Assembly: GCF_021026345.1 (NCBI RefSeq)
Contig: NZ_JAJNCZ010000001.1
Span: 496,001-560,000 of the forward strand
Reading direction: 5' to 3'
Origin: Rhizobium sp. GN54
GTDB taxonomy: Bacteria > Pseudomonadota > Alphaproteobacteria > Rhizobiales > Rhizobiaceae
Length of the DNA stretch: 64,000 nt
This document shows, one piece after another, positions 54,070-62,606 of the stretch (position 1 is the stretch's first letter; every line of letters begins with the position of its first letter). The position numbers and the translations under genes were made by a program. Below the pieces are notes generated by a model. The model ran no database searches. It saw only the letters and a list, made by a program, of their open reading frames with translations, and had not been told where the DNA came from.

Positions 54070-55632
54070 ATGGCCGCTCCTGCCGCTTCCGCGATCGACC
54101 TCTCCAGGGCGCTGGTGCTGACGCCGCCAGCGCTTGCCGACTGGCTGGTGATCCTCCCCGTCGCCTGGTGCCTGGCGAGCGGCGCCATCCTGCTGATGCT
54201 GCGCAAGAACCTGCGGCTGCAGCCGCCGCTGGCGATCGCGGCCCTGACCGTGCTTCTCGTGCTCGATGCGGCCCTGCTCTGGCGGGTGGTCGAGGGCGGC
54301 CCGGTGACCATGGTGATGGGGCGGTGGCTACCGCCCTTCGGCATCGCCTTCACCGTCGATCTCGCCGGCGCGCTGTTCGCCCTGTCTTCGGCGCTGGTGG
54401 CCCTTGCCGGCGGCATCTACGCGGCGGAAAGCATCGATGCCTCCGGCCGCCGCTACGGCTTCTATCCGTTCCTGATGCTGCTGATGGCAGGCGTCTCCGG
54501 GGCGTTCCTGACCGGCGACATCTTCAATCTCTACGTCTGGTTCGAAGTGCTCCTGATCTCCTCCTTCGGCCTGCTGGTGCTTGGCTCGGAGCCGAAGCAG
54601 ATCGACGGCGCCATCAAGTATGCCTTCCTCAACCTGATCGCCACGACGCTGTTTCTGATCGCGGTCGGCTTTCTCTACGGCCTGTTCGGCACCCTCAACA
54701 TGGCCGACATCGCGGCAAAGGCCGTCGAGCGCCGCGCCGGCCTGCCGCTGATGACCCTCGGCGTCCTGTTCGTGCTCGCCTTCGGCATGAAGGCCGCCGC
54801 CTTTCCGGTCAATTTCTGGCTGCCCGCTTCCTACCACACCCCGCGCATCGTCGTCTCCGCGCTGTTCGCCGGCCTGCTGACCAAGGTCGGCATCTATGCG
54901 CTGATCCGCGTCATGGTCATGCTCTTTCCGGTCGAGGGCGACGAACTGAGCGTGGTGATCGCGGCCGCCGCGGCTGCAACGATGATCTTCGGCGCGCTCG
55001 GCGCCATCGGTCAGAGCGACACCCGCCGCCTGCTCGGCTACCTGGTGATCTCCGGCATCGGCGTGATGCTCGCCGGCATCGCCGTCGGCGGCCCCGGCGG
55101 CGTCGGCGGCGCGCTGTTCTATGCGCTCCATTCGATGGTGGTGATGACCGCGCTCTACATGGCGGCGGGCATGGCCGGGCGCCTGTCCGGCGCCTTCGAC
55201 CTGAACAGGGCGGGCGGGCTCTACGGCCGCACCGCCTTCTTCTCCGCCCTGTCGTTCATCCTTTTCCTCTCCGTCTCCGGCATGCCGCCGTTCTCGGGCT
55301 TCTGGCCGAAGGTGATGGTGGCCAGGGCCGCGCTCGACATCGGCGCCTGGTGGCTGGCGGGGACGGTGCTTTTGACCGGTTTCCTCACCATGATCGCCGT
55401 CGGCCGCGTCTGGCTGCTGGCCTATTGGCGCCCGGCGGGAGCGGCGGCCACGCCCGGCGGCGACGACGCCATCCGCACGAGCGCCATCCTGTCGCTCTCG
55501 GTGCTGGTGCTGGTGACGGTGCTGGTCGGTCTCTTTCCCGATCCGCTGCTGCGGCAGGTCCAGCAGGCGGCGAGCGGGCTGGTGGAACCGTCCGCCTATC
55601 TGAATTCGGTCTTCCCGCAAGGAGCGCGATGA
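54070..55632 (+). CDS. mnhD: Antiporter subunit D
   Basis: This 520-residue subunit is homologous to NuoM/NuoN, with about 14 helices. It contains [21 protein letters not shown] (the conserved Glu), [20 protein letters not shown] and [14 protein letters not shown]. It is the second large proton-translocating subunit of the complex. ATG 54070 lies four bases after the mnhC stop (TAG ACAG ATG), consistent with the operon; an upstream start 20 codons earlier would overlap mnhC and is not needed. Confidence 0.95.
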   Translation: MAAPAASAIDLSRALVLTPPALADWLVILPVAWCLASGAILLMLRKNLRLQPPLAIAALTVLLVLDAALLWRVVEGGPVTMVMGRWLPPFGIAFTVDLAGALFALSSALVALAGGIYAAESIDASGRRYGFYPFLMLLMAGVSGAFLTGDIFNLYVWFEVLLISSFGLLVLGSEPKQIDGAIKYAFLNLIATTLFLIAVGFLYGLFGTLNMADIAAKAVERRAGLPLMTLGVLFVLAFGMKAAAFPVNFWLPASYHTPRIVVSALFAGLLTKVGIYALIRVMVMLFPVEGDELSVVIAAAAAATMIFGALGAIGQSDTRRLLGYLVISGIGVMLAGIAVGGPGGVGGALFYALHSMVVMTALYMAAGMAGRLSGAFDLNRAGGLYGRTAFFSALSFILFLSVSGMPPFSGFWPKVMVARAALDIGAWWLAGTVLLTGFLTMIAVGRVWLLAYWRPAGAAATPGGDDAIRTSAILSLSVLVLVTVLVGLFPDPLLRQVQQAASGLVEPSAYLNSVFPQGAR

Positions 55633-56105
55633 TGGTGACCCTCTTCACCGGCCTCGTCTTCGCCGTCGTCTGGGCCGCCGTCACCGGCAGCCTGTCGCCG
55701 TTGAACCTCGTCCTCGGCTTCCTGCTCGGCCTGATCGCGCTCTGGATCATCCGCCGCGATTTCGCCGGTACCCGCACGGTCGTCCGGCCGTTCAAGCTGC
55801 TCTCGCTCCTGGTCCTCTTCGTCAAGGAACTGGCGCTGTCGGCCTGGCGGGTCGCCGTCCTCGTGGCCAGCCCGAAGATGGACCTCCGGCCCGGCATCTT
55901 CGCCTATCCGCTGAAGGTCGACCGCGACATCGAGATCACGCTTCTCGCCAACCTGATCACGCTGACCCCCGGCACCTTGTCGGTGGACGTCTCCGAGGAT
56001 CGCCGCTTCCTTTATGTCCACGCGCTCGACTGCTCCGATCCCGCAGCCGCCAAACAAGACATCGCCACCGGCTTCGAACGCAAGATCCTGGAGGCCCTTC
56101 GCTGA
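55629..56105 (+). CDS. mnhE: Antiporter subunit E
   Basis: This 158-residue membrane protein has two to three N-terminal helices ([37 protein letters not shown]) and the family segment [20 protein letters not shown], followed by a soluble end. ATG 55629 overlaps the mnhD stop by four bases (ATGA); a second ATG follows directly. Subunit E helps assembly and activity of the Mrp/Mnh complex. Confidence 0.93.
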   Translation: MMVTLFTGLVFAVVWAAVTGSLSPLNLVLGFLLGLIALWIIRRDFAGTRTVVRPFKLLSLLVLFVKELALSAWRVAVLVASPKMDLRPGIFAYPLKVDRDIEITLLANLITLTPGTLSVDVSEDRRFLYVHALDCSDPAAAKQDIATGFERKILEALR

Positions 56106-56494
56106 TGACCGCCGAGACCTTTGCTCAAACCGTCGTGTTCTTCGCCTGCTCGGTCGCCCTCTCCCTGATGTGCGTCGCCTTCTTCCTCACCGTCTGGCGC
56201 GTCATCAGCGGCCCGACCCTGCCGGACAGGATCGTCGCGCTCGATATGCTGGTGGCGATCGCGATCGGCTTCCTGGCGGTGATCGCGATTAAGACCGGCT
56301 TCAATCTCTATATCGACATCGCCATCTCGCTCGGCCTGGTCGGCTTCCTGGCCACCGTCGCCCTGGCCCGCTTCGTGCTCACCCAGGGCATGCCGGAGGA
56401 CGACCGGGATCCGCTCGCCGCGTCGGCGGCGCGCCACGGCAAGGGGCCGCCGCCGCGCAAGCAGCGCGCCTCCAGGCGGGGGAGGGCACGGTGA
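56105..56494 (+). CDS. mnhF: Antiporter subunit F
   Basis: This 129-residue membrane protein has three helices within residues 1-90 (including [20 protein letters not shown] and [20 protein letters not shown]), matching MnhF. The usual length is about 90-95 residues; here an extra C-terminal tail of about 35 residues is polar and strongly basic ([19 protein letters not shown]). TGATG overlap with mnhE, and its stop overlaps the GTG of mnhG. Confidence 0.93.
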   Translation: MTAETFAQTVVFFACSVALSLMCVAFFLTVWRVISGPTLPDRIVALDMLVAIAIGFLAVIAIKTGFNLYIDIAISLGLVGFLATVALARFVLTQGMPEDDRDPLAASAARHGKGPPPRKQRASRRGRAR

Positions 56495-56832
56495 TGGCGG
56501 TCGTGCTCGCGCTCGTCGTCGCCGTCATGCTGATCGGCGGCGGCATCTTCACCCTCTTGGCCGCGGTCGGCGTCGTCCGCCTGCCGGACGTCTATACCCG
56601 CATGCATGCCGCCTCGAAGGCGGGCACAGTCGGATCCGGGCTGATGCTGGTCGCCGCCGGCCTGCATGCCGGCGAGTTCGCCGTGCTCGCCCGCGCCTTC
56701 GCCGGCTTCTTCTTCTTCGTCCTCACCGCGCCCGTGGCGGCGCATCTGGTGGCCAAGGCCGCCCACCATGCCGGCTATCGCCTCTCGCGCGGCGCCACCT
56801 GCGACGACATGCGTGATCACACGAAGAAGTGA
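56491..56832 (+). CDS. mnhG: Antiporter subunit G
   Basis: This 113-residue membrane protein has three helices and the MnhG marker [20 protein letters not shown], then [20 protein letters not shown]. Start codon GTG 56491 overlaps the mnhF stop (GTGA); ATG 56494 is the alternative. It is the last gene of mnhABCDEFG, and the 425 bases that follow before mucR differ sharply in base composition. Confidence 0.93.
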   Translation: MMAVVLALVVAVMLIGGGIFTLLAAVGVVRLPDVYTRMHAASKAGTVGSGLMLVAAGLHAGEFAVLARAFAGFFFFVLTAPVAAHLVAKAAHHAGYRLSRGATCDDMRDHTKK

Positions 56833-57258
56833 TGGGCTGACGGGCGCTCGATCACCCCCAAAAAACACGCTTTTTTCTCGGGATTTCACCCATCTGGGGG
56901 ATGTACAAGAATCGTTTGATCTTGGTCAAAATAATATTGGACTTTGGGATAAACGATGCTATTCCACTTCAAGTAAAGCTGCTGTGTTGAATTTGCTTGC
57001 GCGAAGAGCTCCAGTCTAAGTTGCGACCATTCTAAAGTGCTCTTTTTCAGGCACGGTTGTGACAAAGATTTGGGTAGCGGAGGGGCGCTCCGGTAACGGA
57101 AGTAATATTAGCGATTAGTGAAGTCTGCCCTCGTGGGGCGTCCTTTCATGGATGCGGGCAGGTTCACCCAGCCAAAACAAGGTATGCTTTGCAAGAGAGC
57201 GTAGTTTGTTCCGCGCTCGCGTACGCGAGTCAGGCGGTTCGACCCACAGGAGAAGAAG
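56833..57258. promoter_or_regulatory. AT-richer leader region of mucR, with a 14-bp palindrome
   Basis: No gene is seen in these 425 bases. The segment around 56860-57120 is much less GC-rich than the rest of the window (for example GGTCAAAATAATATTGGACT near 56925). A perfect palindrome, CTCGCGTACGCGAG, lies at 57216-57229, about 30 bases before the mucR start. MucR proteins bind AT-rich DNA and are known to repress their own gene, which fits the composition. The palindrome's role is unknown. Confidence 0.6.
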
Positions 57259-57705
57259 ATGACTGAGATTTCCGACGGTAACGGCTCCAATTTGCTAGTT
57301 GAGCTGACAGCCGATATCGTTGCCGCCTATGTCAGCAATCATGTCGTTCCGGTTGCAGAACTTTCGACCTTGATCGCCGATGTACATTCCGCACTGAACA
57401 ACACCTCGCAACCCGTCGCCGTTGCCGAAGCCCCCGTCCAGGCCGAGAAGCCCAAGCCGCCGGTTCCGATCCGCAAGTCGGTCCAGAGTGACTACATCAT
57501 CTGCCTCGAGGACGGTCAGAAGTTCAAGTCGCTCAAGCGCCACCTGATGACCCACTACGGCATGACCCCCGAGGAATACCGCGAGAAGTGGGACCTGCCG
57601 GCGGACTATCCGATGGTCGCCCCGTCCTACGCGGAAGCGCGCTCGCGCCTCGCCAAGGAAATGGGCCTCGGCCAGCGCCGCAAGGCGGCCGCCGCCAAGC
57701 GCTGA
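57259..57705 (+). CDS. mucR: MucR/Ros-family zinc-finger regulator
   Basis: This 148-residue transcription factor has an N-terminal oligomerisation helix (residues 10-50, [20 protein letters not shown]) and a C-terminal Ros zinc-finger core, [20 protein letters not shown] (about 80-100), with the closing [19 protein letters not shown]. MucR is a global repressor of exopolysaccharide, motility and cell-cycle genes in rhizobia and silences AT-rich DNA. ACAGGAGAAGAAG precedes the ATG. The protein is full length; its neighbours downstream are typical of the mucR locus. Confidence 0.95.
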   Translation: MTEISDGNGSNLLVELTADIVAAYVSNHVVPVAELSTLIADVHSALNNTSQPVAVAEAPVQAEKPKPPVPIRKSVQSDYIICLEDGQKFKSLKRHLMTHYGMTPEEYREKWDLPADYPMVAPSYAEARSRLAKEMGLGQRRKAAAAKR

Positions 57706-58059
57706 GAAAGCGATCCGCGGAGCCCGGCCGGGCTTCGCGCCAAAACCATGCGCAGGCCGGGGCATCGCCCCGCCGCGCCTCCTGCGGGACCTCCCCCGGT
57801 CCCGGCGCAGTGTCCCTTCCTGCGCGCCTTTTTCCAAAAAGCCGATCCTTTGCGCCGATGCGGGCATGATGTCCGCGTCGCGCTGGCGTTTTCCGGCCCG
57901 CGGCGGCGGCGAGGGGATGCGCGCGGGTTCCGTCGGGGCCGTTGCCTTTATATGATCTAAGGAAAATAAACCTATATTGGGGACGATCATTCGGGTTTCC
58001 TTTGGAAATTCAAGGAATGGTTGTGTCGGTACGCTTCATTCGTCCCCGTTTCCTTCGTA

Positions 58060-58096
58060 GGGTGTATGAATAAATTCCTACAAAGGAGATGCACCC
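58060..58096 (+). promoter_or_regulatory. Leader hairpin covering the ribosome site of the DnaA-type HTH gene
   Basis: The outer stem GGGTGTAT (58060-58067) pairs with ATGCACCC (58089-58096), eight pairs including one G-T, ending at the base before the start codon. The inner stem TTCCT (58075-58079) pairs with AGGAG (58084-58088), the ribosome binding site, with loop ACAA. Seven bases bulge on the 5' side. The fold would block initiation unless opened by heat, a ribosome or a regulator. The pairing is seen; the function is inferred. Confidence 0.5.
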
Positions 58097-58582
58097 ATGC
58101 AAGACACAGCTTCCTCTTCCGTTTCCACCCCCGTCCATCGTGAGCCCGGCGCCCGGCCGGGCCGGACCAGCCGCGCCGGCGCAAGGCTGCGGGCCAGGAG
58201 CGACCGGCTGCACGCCGTGACCTTCACCGGCGCCGGCAGGTTCCACCACGCCGAACCGTCCGCCCGTTCGGTCTGCCGCACTGTGCGCCAGCTCGTCGCC
58301 GAACTCCTGCAGCTTGTCGCCGACCGGCCGCAGCAGCGGCGCAGCGCCAGGCGGCCGGCCGCCCATGTCCGCCAGATCGCCATGTATATCTGCCATGTGG
58401 CGCTGCAGCTTTCCTTCGCCGACATCGGCCAGGCCTTCGGCCGCGACCGGACCACGGTCAGCCACGCCTGCAACGTGGTCGAGGACCGCCGCGACGACCG
58501 CGCCTTCGACGATTTCGTGGCGACGCTCGAGCGCATCACGCTGTCCGTCTTCGCCATTTCCGGGGCGGCAGAGCATGAGTAG
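58097..58582 (+). CDS. DnaA domain IV-type helix-turn-helix protein
   Basis: This 161-residue protein has a basic, Arg-rich N-terminal half (residues 1-60, low complexity). The C-terminal part, ARRPAAHVRQIAMYICHVAL, then SFADIGQAFGRDRTTVSHAC (about 85-130), matches the DNA-binding domain IV of DnaA without its ATPase domain. It probably binds DNA as a regulator. AAAGGAG eight bases before the ATG is the ribosome site, which lies in a predicted hairpin. The gene overlaps the following DUF6456 gene by eight bases, so they are coupled. Confidence 0.87.
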   Translation: MQDTASSSVSTPVHREPGARPGRTSRAGARLRARSDRLHAVTFTGAGRFHHAEPSARSVCRTVRQLVAELLQLVADRPQQRRSARRPAAHVRQIAMYICHVALQLSFADIGQAFGRDRTTVSHACNVVEDRRDDRAFDDFVATLERITLSVFAISGAAEHE

Positions 58583-59420
58583 GCCGGGCGTGAACAAGCC
58601 GTCCGCGATCCCGGCGAAGCGGCCGCTGGCGGCGCTCCTGCGCTTCCTTGCAGCCGCGAGCGAGGCGGAGATCTCCGGCGAGGATCCCGTTCGTCTCGTC
58701 GCAGCCGGAGGCCGGCAGGCGACGGCAAGCGCCTCCGTCGTCACCGAGGCGCTTCGCCTTGGCCTTGCGATCCGCGAGGGGGGCATGTTGCGCGCCTCCC
58801 CCGAGACCCGCAGCCACCTGCGGCGGCTCATGGCCGGAGCCGACAACTATCTCGACCAGCACCGCGACATCGCCGAACGCACCCTTGTCACGGCTGCCGG
58901 AAGCGAGCGCGTCAGCGTCAACCAGCTGGAATCGCCGCTTGCGGCGCTGTCGCGGCTGAAGGACAAGGCCGGCGCGCCGTTTCTTCCCGAGGCTGCGATT
59001 GCGGCCGGGGAGCGGCTGGCGCGCGATTTCACCCGCGCCGGCCTGCAGCCGCGGCTGACCATGCGCTGGGAGCCGCGGCTCGCCGGGCGCGACGGCGGCG
59101 ACCTCTGCCGGGCGCGCGAACTCTCCGATACCGCGCTCGCCGCGCGCGGCCGCCTGCAGCAGGCAATCGCGGCGATGGGGCCGGAGCTGTCCGGCGCCGC
59201 CCTCGACGTCTGCTGCTTCATGAAGGGTCTGGAAACGGTGGAGCGGGAGCGCCAGTGGCCGGCGCGTTCGGCCAAGCTGATGCTGCGCGCCGCCCTGATG
59301 GCGCTCTCGCGCCACTATGCGCCCGAAAGGAGCCCGAAGCCGCGCAGCCATTCCTGGGGTGCGGAGGGATACCGGCCGGAACTGGCCGGCCGCCTCGACC
59401 GGCCGGCGGCGCCGGATTGA
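58575..59420 (+). CDS. DUF6456 protein
   Basis: This 281-residue cytosolic protein has a C-terminal DUF6456 domain (about 130-265): FLPEAAIAAGERLARDFTRA, RWEPRLAG, then SGAALDVCCFMKGLETVERE and SAKLMLRAALMALSRHY. The N-terminal 110 residues contain a winged-helix-like region (LRFLAAASEAEISGED; SVVTEALRLGLAIREGGMLR), suggesting DNA binding. ATG 58575 overlaps the preceding HTH gene by eight bases. In rhizobia this domain occurs beside that HTH gene. The function is unassigned. It is convergent with sufE. Confidence 0.85.
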   Translation: MSRPGVNKPSAIPAKRPLAALLRFLAAASEAEISGEDPVRLVAAGGRQATASASVVTEALRLGLAIREGGMLRASPETRSHLRRLMAGADNYLDQHRDIAERTLVTAAGSERVSVNQLESPLAALSRLKDKAGAPFLPEAAIAAGERLARDFTRAGLQPRLTMRWEPRLAGRDGGDLCRARELSDTALAARGRLQQAIAAMGPELSGAALDVCCFMKGLETVERERQWPARSAKLMLRAALMALSRHYAPERSPKPRSHSWGAEGYRPELAGRLDRPAAPD

Positions 59421-59458
59421 GGAATGCAGCCGCGACCGGCGCGCGAGGCTAGTTGGTA

Positions 59459-59878
59459 TCAGGCGGCGACCCGGACCGTGGCTTCCTCGCGGATGCGCCG
59501 CACCATCGAGCGCAGGCCGTTGGCGCGCTGGGAGGAGAGGTGTTCGACGAGCCCGATCTTGTCGAACACGCCGATCGCATCGGTGCGGGCGATCTCCGAG
59601 GCCGGCTTGCCGGAATAGACGGCGAGCACGATCGCCACCAGCCCACGCACGATATGCGCGTCCGAATCGCCCTCGAAGGTGAGCACGGGGTCCGTACCGC
59701 CGTCGGAATGGGTGACGAGCCACACCTGGCTGGCGCAGCCCTGCACCTTGTTCTGCGCCGTGCGCTTGTCTTCGGCCAGTTCCGGCAGCGCCTTGCCGAG
59801 CTCGATCACATAGCGATAGCGGTCCTCCCATTCGTCGAGGAAGGCGAAGTCGTCGATGATCCGGTCAAACTCTGTCAT
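59459..59878 (-). CDS. sufE: SufE family protein
   Basis: This 139-residue cytosolic protein accepts sulfane sulfur from the cysteine desulfurase SufS for Fe-S cluster assembly. The acceptor is Cys48 in NKVQGCASQVWL, and the family end SNGLR-type segment appears as SQRANGLRSMVRRIREEA. ATG 59878 is used; the upstream frame crosses the terminator at 59975-60011. No other suf gene is adjacent, as is usual for this stand-alone sufE in rhizobia. Confidence 0.93.
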   Translation of the reverse strand: MTEFDRIIDDFAFLDEWEDRYRYVIELGKALPELAEDKRTAQNKVQGCASQVWLVTHSDGGTDPVLTFEGDSDAHIVRGLVAIVLAVYSGKPASEIARTDAIGVFDKIGLVEHLSSQRANGLRSMVRRIREEATVRVAA

Positions 59879-59974
59879 GTCGCGTCCAATTGGCTCCTGC
59901 CGGACATATAGTGCAATTGGACGGCAATTTGAACCGTGCGGCGGAACCGGCACGGCGGGAATATCGCGCGCCAC

Positions 59975-60011
59975 AAAAAAGACGCCGCGAGGCATGGGCT
60001 GTCCTCGCGGC
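59975..60011 (-). terminator. Rho-independent terminator
   Basis: On the minus strand the stem GCCGCGAGG / CCTCGCGGC has a ten-base loop and is followed by GTCTTTTTTG. It ends the transcript of the DUF5330 gene (stop at 60075) and separates it from sufE. Confidence 0.88.
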
Positions 60012-60074
60012 GGTTGCAAAGCAAGAAGTCAGGCAGTTCTGCGCGCCGGCCAGGCAAGGCGGCGGATAATGCTG

Positions 60075-60539
60075 TCAGCCGGCCGGGTCGGGCCGGGGCG
60101 TCGGGATGGCGATGATCTCGAGCAGGGCGTCTGGCGCCGGGGTTGCCGGTTTTGCAGCGACCGTGCCGGTAACGACGTTATCGGCGTCCGCTTCGGCGGT
60201 AGCGGCTGCCGGCAGCGGCTGGTCGAGGGCGGCGGCCAGTTCGGACGGGTCGGCGAACTGCGAGTCCAGCAGCTTGTAGGCGACGTGGGCGCCTTCGCGC
60301 GCCCGGTGGCCGAGGGCCACGAAGGCTTCGGCGCCCTTTTCGCAGACCTCCGGCTTCTGCAGGCACATGGCCGACAGGTAGGAGATCGCCTCGCTGGCCG
60401 CGCTCACGGTATCGCCGAGCTCGACTGCGGGACCCTGCTCCAGCTTCTGCGTCGCGTCCGTGTCGAACAGCGGCAGCAGCACCAGAACCAGCGAGAACCA
60501 GAACGCTCCCTTGATCAGAAACCACATCGCCTTGCCCAT
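60075..60539 (-). CDS. DUF5330 membrane-anchored protein
   Basis: This 154-residue protein has one N-terminal helix (MWFLIKGAFWFSLVLVLLP) and a periplasmic or cytosolic helical part with cysteines in SAMCLQKPEVCEKGAE and an Ala/Pro-rich tail. This matches the DUF5330 family of Alphaproteobacteria, which has no known function. Two starts, ATG 60539 and ATG 60527, are both poorly spaced from ribosome-site-like purines, so the first 4 residues are uncertain. It is divergent from the sensor kinase and ends at a good terminator. Confidence 0.85.
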   Translation of the reverse strand: MGKAMWFLIKGAFWFSLVLVLLPLFDTDATQKLEQGPAVELGDTVSAASEAISYLSAMCLQKPEVCEKGAEAFVALGHRAREGAHVAYKLLDSQFADPSELAAALDQPLPAAATAEADADNVVTGTVAAKPATPAPDALLEIIAIPTPRPDPAG

Positions 60540-61016
60540 CCTCGTTGTCTGTCCGGCGCCGCTCTTTCCGGCCGCTGCCGTCTTGTCCGCCCCGCAAAAG
60601 CGTTTCGGACCGTCGCTGTGACAATAGGGGATACACCAAAACGGCCCTTTGCGGGAATCACTCGGCTTTTCCTCAAAACTGCATAAAATTTGAATCAATG
60701 CCCGCCGCCGGACATTTACCTCAACATTTAGCGATCGGCGTTAAACATCAAGGCAGGCAGCATCGGGGCAAGTCTCGGAAAGTTGGGGATTCCCTTCGCC
60801 GGCCTCCTGCCCGAGAGGTTAACGCGAACGAGAAAATGCCGCATTTCTAGACGCTTACCCGTCATTAACCACGAAATTCAAATGCCGTCGGCAACGGTTT
60901 GAAACGGCCCTTTTGGGCCTATTTGCCCCTTTTCCGACCCGGCCTGTTTATCCTTTTCTAAGCGGCCGGTGCGATTCTGCGGCCACATAAAAGAACAACT
61001 GACGGCAGGGTATTGC

Positions 61017-62606
61017 GTGCGTCTCTTGAGTGACATCGCTGACAGGATGGCGGCCTTCGCGGCAGCCGTTACGGGTGAGGCATGCGTCTCCACAAACGGT
61101 GACGCGGCACCCGCCGGCCTGCGCACGATCCTGCTTTCCTCTGCCGCAGCCGTCCCGCTGCTGCCGCTGGCGCTCGCAACCGTCATGCCGGTTTCGGCCG
61201 CGCTCCCGGCCGGCGCCGCGCTCGCTGCCTCCGGCGGCCTGCTGGCGACGGCGGCCTCGTCGGTGCTGTCGCGCCGCCGCATCGGCAGGACCGCGGCCGC
61301 AGCCGCCCCGAAGGCCACCGCCCTTGATCCGGCCGCCTGCTACGATCTCTTCGCCGGTCTCGTCACGCTGCACGATCCGCGCGGCTACGTCACCGACGTC
61401 CGCGGCCGCGACCGCGAGACCTATCTCCGCTCCATGCGCGATCCCGCCGGCCGCGGCTTCATCGACCAGATCCACGTCTCCGACCGGCTCGGCTTCCTGC
61501 AGGCGATCGACCGCCTGCGCCAGGGCCAGGCCCATGTCACCGTCGACCTTCGCCTGGAGCAGCGCCAGTCCGGCGAGGGCAGCCCGCAGTTCCTGCACGT
61601 CCGCACCGACATGACGGCGGTGCGCGACACGGCCGGGCTGCTCGCCTCCGTCGTCGCCCAGTCGCGCGATATCTCGCTCGAGGCGGAACTGCGCCACGAC
61701 AGCGCCCGCAAGGCCGCCGAGGCGGAATCGGCCAACGACGCCAAGACCCGCTTCCTTGCCGCCGTCAGCCACGAGCTGCGCACGCCGCTGAACGCGATCC
61801 TCGGTTTCTCGGACATTCTCGCCGGCGAGTATTTCGGCAAGCTGGAGAACGACCGCCAGCGCGAATATGTCGGTCTCATCCATCAGTCCGGCGGCCATCT
61901 CCTGTCGGTCGTCAACACCATGCTCGACGTCAGCAAGATCGAGGCCGGCCGCTACGAACTGGTGCTGGAACCCTTCGCGGTTGCCGACAGCGTCAGGGCC
62001 TGCGAGCAGATGCTGGCGCTGCAGGCGCGCCAGAAAGGCGTGAAGCTGTCGAGCCGCGTGCCCTGCGACGTCGGTGAGGCGATCGCCGACCAGCGCGCGC
62101 TCCAGCAGATCCTGATCAATCTCGTCGGCAACGCCGTCAAGTTCACCGAGAAGGGCGGCATGGTCATGATCGATGCGGCCCGCCGCGGGCGTGACCTCGT
62201 CATCACCGTCAGCGACACCGGCATCGGCATCCCCGCCGAAAAGCTCGACCTGATCGGCCAGCCCTTCGTCCAGGTGGAAAACGAGTATACCCGCAAATAC
62301 GAGGGCACCGGCCTCGGCCTGTCGCTGGTCAAGGGCCTCGTCGCCCTGCATGGCGGCTCCTTCACGATCCGCAGCGATGCGGGCGAGGGCACGCGCATCA
62401 CCGTCTGCCTGCCCGCCGACGGCTCCGGCACGGTTGAGGCCGGCGAGTGCGTCTTCGACAATGACGGGGAATTTCCGCCGCGGCTGTTTCCCCGCGAGAG
62501 AAACGATGCGATACCGGCGGCCATGACGGAGGGAGACGTCTCCAACGCCAACAAGGGCAGCAGCAGGAGCAGGGGCCATGACGGCACGCGCGCGAAAACA
62601 GCCTGA
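61017..62606 (+). CDS. Sensor histidine kinase, DivJ-like
   Basis: This 529-residue kinase (from GTG 61017, with AGGG about seven bases upstream; GTG 60969 is the alternative) has two hydrophobic segments at about residues 38-85, a PAS-like region at about 105-215, and a kinase core. The H-box is AVSHELRTPLNAILGFSD (His252), the N-box NLVGNAVKFTEKGG, with DTGIGIP and GTGLGLSLVKGL for ATP. No receiver domain follows. The place close to mucR is where Sinorhizobium has divJ, a cell-cycle kinase acting on DivK; identity is inferred from synteny. The C-terminal 60 residues are Ser/Gly/Arg-rich. Confidence 0.88.
   Translation: MRLLSDIADRMAAFAAAVTGEACVSTNGDAAPAGLRTILLSSAAAVPLLPLALATVMPVSAALPAGAALAASGGLLATAASSVLSRRRIGRTAAAAAPKATALDPAACYDLFAGLVTLHDPRGYVTDVRGRDRETYLRSMRDPAGRGFIDQIHVSDRLGFLQAIDRLRQGQAHVTVDLRLEQRQSGEGSPQFLHVRTDMTAVRDTAGLLASVVAQSRDISLEAELRHDSARKAAEAESANDAKTRFLAAVSHELRTPLNAILGFSDILAGEYFGKLENDRQREYVGLIHQSGGHLLSVVNTMLDVSKIEAGRYELVLEPFAVADSVRACEQMLALQARQKGVKLSSRVPCDVGEAIADQRALQQILINLVGNAVKFTEKGGMVMIDAARRGRDLVITVSDTGIGIPAEKLDLIGQPFVQVENEYTRKYEGTGLGLSLVKGLVALHGGSFTIRSDAGEGTRITVCLPADGSGTVEAGECVFDNDGEFPPRLFPRERNDAIPAAMTEGDVSNANKGSSRSRGHDGTRAKTA

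Noticed and set aside
54328-55620. A 430-codon minus-strand frame opposite mnhD
   Set aside because: Its composition (His, Asp, Arg, Gln) is that of antisense of a membrane protein, and it lies within a tight operon.
58010-58846. Minus-strand frame opposite the DnaA-type HTH gene
   Set aside because: The plus strand has a ribosome site, a DnaA domain IV match and a coupled downstream gene; the antisense frame has none of these.
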